Below are positions 63,190 through 64,000 of a DNA stretch of 64,000 nucleotides, in pieces (position 1 is the stretch's first letter; each line of letters starts with the position of its first letter). The stretch comes from Pasteurella canis (GTDB taxonomy: Bacteria; Pseudomonadota; Gammaproteobacteria; Enterobacterales; Pasteurellaceae): positions 2,127,994 through 2,191,993 of the forward strand of contig NZ_UGTV01000015.1 of NCBI RefSeq assembly GCF_900454865.1. Reading direction: 5' to 3'. A program made the position numbers and the translations under genes. The notes beneath the pieces were generated by a model. The model made no database searches. It saw only the letters and a program-made list of their open reading frames with translations, and had not been told where the DNA came from.

Positions 63190-63512
63190 AATTTATCCAG
63201 TGTTTGATTCAAGGTGCGGTTATCTAACTTGCCTATACCCTGTTTTGCTACAATCACGAAATCATAATGTGGAAGTGTGTGTTGTAATAAACGAAAACTT
63301 TCACGACATAAACGTTTGATACGATTACGATCATGCGCTCTTTTTAAATGCTTTTTAGCAACAGTCAGACCTAAACGTGGATGCAGGAGATTATTTGGGC
63401 GAGCAAGAATAGTGATTTCTGGTGTACTAGCACGGAACGGCTGTTCAAAGACATATTTAAAATGAATGGGAGTTAACAAACGTAACTCCCTAGAAAAATT
63501 CAGCTTAATCAC
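63153..63512 (-). CDS. rnpA: Ribonuclease P protein component
   Basis: The protein subunit of RNase P, which trims tRNA 5' leaders (119 aa from GTG 63512). The RNR signature is in [15 protein letters not shown], and [19 protein letters not shown] is the usual start. The open frame extends to 63560, but that upstream part runs back over rpmH and has no family match, so the GTG is preferred. It has no strong ribosome site. Coupling to rpmH is likely. Confidence 0.94.
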   Translation of the reverse strand: MIKLNFSRELRLLTPIHFKYVFEQPFRASTPEITILARPNNLLHPRLGLTVAKKHLKRAHDRNRIKRLCRESFRLLQHTLPHYDFVIVAKQGIGKLDNRTLNQTLDKLWQRHIRLAQKS

Positions 63513-63528
63513 ACCAATAGAACTAGCA

Positions 63529-63663
63529 TTATGCTGATAAAGATTTACGACCTTTAGCACGACGACGAGCTAACACTTGGCGGCCATTTTTTGTTGCCAT
63601 ACGTGCACGGAAACCGTGAGTACGGCTACGTTTTAATACTGATGGTTGAAATGTACGTTTCAT
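63529..63663 (-). CDS. rpmH: 50S ribosomal protein L34
   Basis: A 44-aa protein, beginning [18 protein letters not shown] and ending [12 protein letters not shown]. Only 16 bases separate its stop from the rnpA GTG, as in other bacteria where the two are co-transcribed and processed. Confidence 0.97.
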
Positions 63664-63736
63664 AACTATAATTTACCTAAATCAAAAAATTGTTCAGTAA
63701 TCTTGAAAACAAGGATTAATAAAATTAAGGAACGGA

Positions 63737-63765
63737 ATTGTAATCATAAATTCAACGTTCGTCAA
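63737..63765 (-). promoter_or_regulatory. Promoter of rpmH-rnpA-yidD-yidC
   Basis: On the minus strand, -35 TTGACG (63765-63760), a 17-base spacer and -10 TACAAT (63742-63737), each one base off consensus. It lies about 75 bases upstream of the rpmH start. Confidence 0.75.
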
Positions 63766-64000
63766 ATTTAGAATAGGAAAAATGAGTAAATAAGTCTCAG
63801 TTTCCTTAATAACCTTAATAAAAAGCAAAGATGCGGTCGAAATTATACGTTTTTTAATAAAAATCTCAAGCAACCTTTTTCGTTTTTTTTAAGCCTTATA
63901 TGCAGATCTTTAGACGACTTTATTGTAGAATTAGTTTTCTTAAGACCGCGCTTTTGGCGGAATTTCTTCCAATAAATTTTAACTATAACGATAATAGAAT
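63766..64000. other. AT-rich non-coding end of the window upstream of rpmH
   Basis: I see no reading frame and no TTATCCACA-type DnaA box in the last 235 bases. In many gammaproteobacteria dnaA lies beyond rpmH, and the next gene may start just outside the window. Confidence 0.5.

Noticed and set aside
63664..64000. Possible oriC/dnaA region beyond rpmH
   Set aside because: No DnaA boxes or dnaA start seen in the bases available.

Overview
The window is a contiguous stretch of chromosome from a gammaproteobacterium of the family Pasteurellaceae. Three things show this. The DNA is AT-rich. The 9-base Haemophilus-type DNA uptake sequence AAGTGCGGT (or its complement) occurs about thirty times. 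The gene content is Haemophilus/Pasteurella-like: comABCDE with a CRP-S site, secM-secA-mutT, exbB-exbD-tonB, a histidine operon with a leader peptide, and tgl-merT-merP. The species cannot be fixed from the sequence alone; a Histophilus/Haemophilus/Pasteurella-like member of the Hin-type uptake-sequence clade fits.

Layout. 1-7.2 kb: a truncated divergent mrcA (PBP1A), then the competence/type IV pilus operon comABCDE, followed by aroK-aroB-dam, and a DUF721/DciA-like gene facing the other way. 7.2-10.9 kb: a short SecM arrest peptide, secA and mutT. 10.9-15.6 kb (minus): a small secreted protein, holA, lptE, leuS. 15.8-21.1 kb (minus), an accessory region: an autotransporter, a decayed gene, and a transglutaminase-merT-merP cluster. 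21.3-25.2 kb (minus): a hypothetical gene, apaH, rsmA, surA, pyrR. 25.3-33.9 kb (minus): a complete his operon (hisG-HhH gene-hisD-hisC-hisB-acyltransferase-hisH-hisA-hisF-hisIE) behind a six-histidine leader peptide and attenuator. 34-37.8 kb (minus): a methyltransferase, ushA, mtr. 38-45 kb: ppa, a LoiP-like protease, exbB-exbD-tonB with a Fur-type promoter, corB, ypjD, ffh. 45-52 kb: plsB, lexA with two SOS boxes, rpsF-priB-rpsR-rplI, glnA. 52-60 kb: a GT42 sialyltransferase with a nine-G tract, typA, a BOF protein, trmO, menA, rraA, a DASS transporter. 60-64 kb (minus): mnmE, yidC, yidD, rnpA, rpmH.

Most of the window is conserved housekeeping sequence. Horizontally acquired or variable candidates are the AT-rich, ATA/AGA-rich acyltransferase that fits into the his operon with no spare base, the AT-rich sialyltransferase with its G9 tract, and the autotransporter. 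Both glycan genes would act on the cell surface, as would the autotransporter. Two gene remnants are present: a roughly 205-codon gene with several stops and a frameshift, and a DUF817-like membrane-protein fragment.

The richest regulatory sites are the secM-secA junction, where the last codons of secM are complementary to the secA ribosome-binding region, and the his leader, where a chain of mutually exclusive hairpins can be traced. No rRNA, tRNA, CRISPR array, insertion sequence or prophage was recognised.
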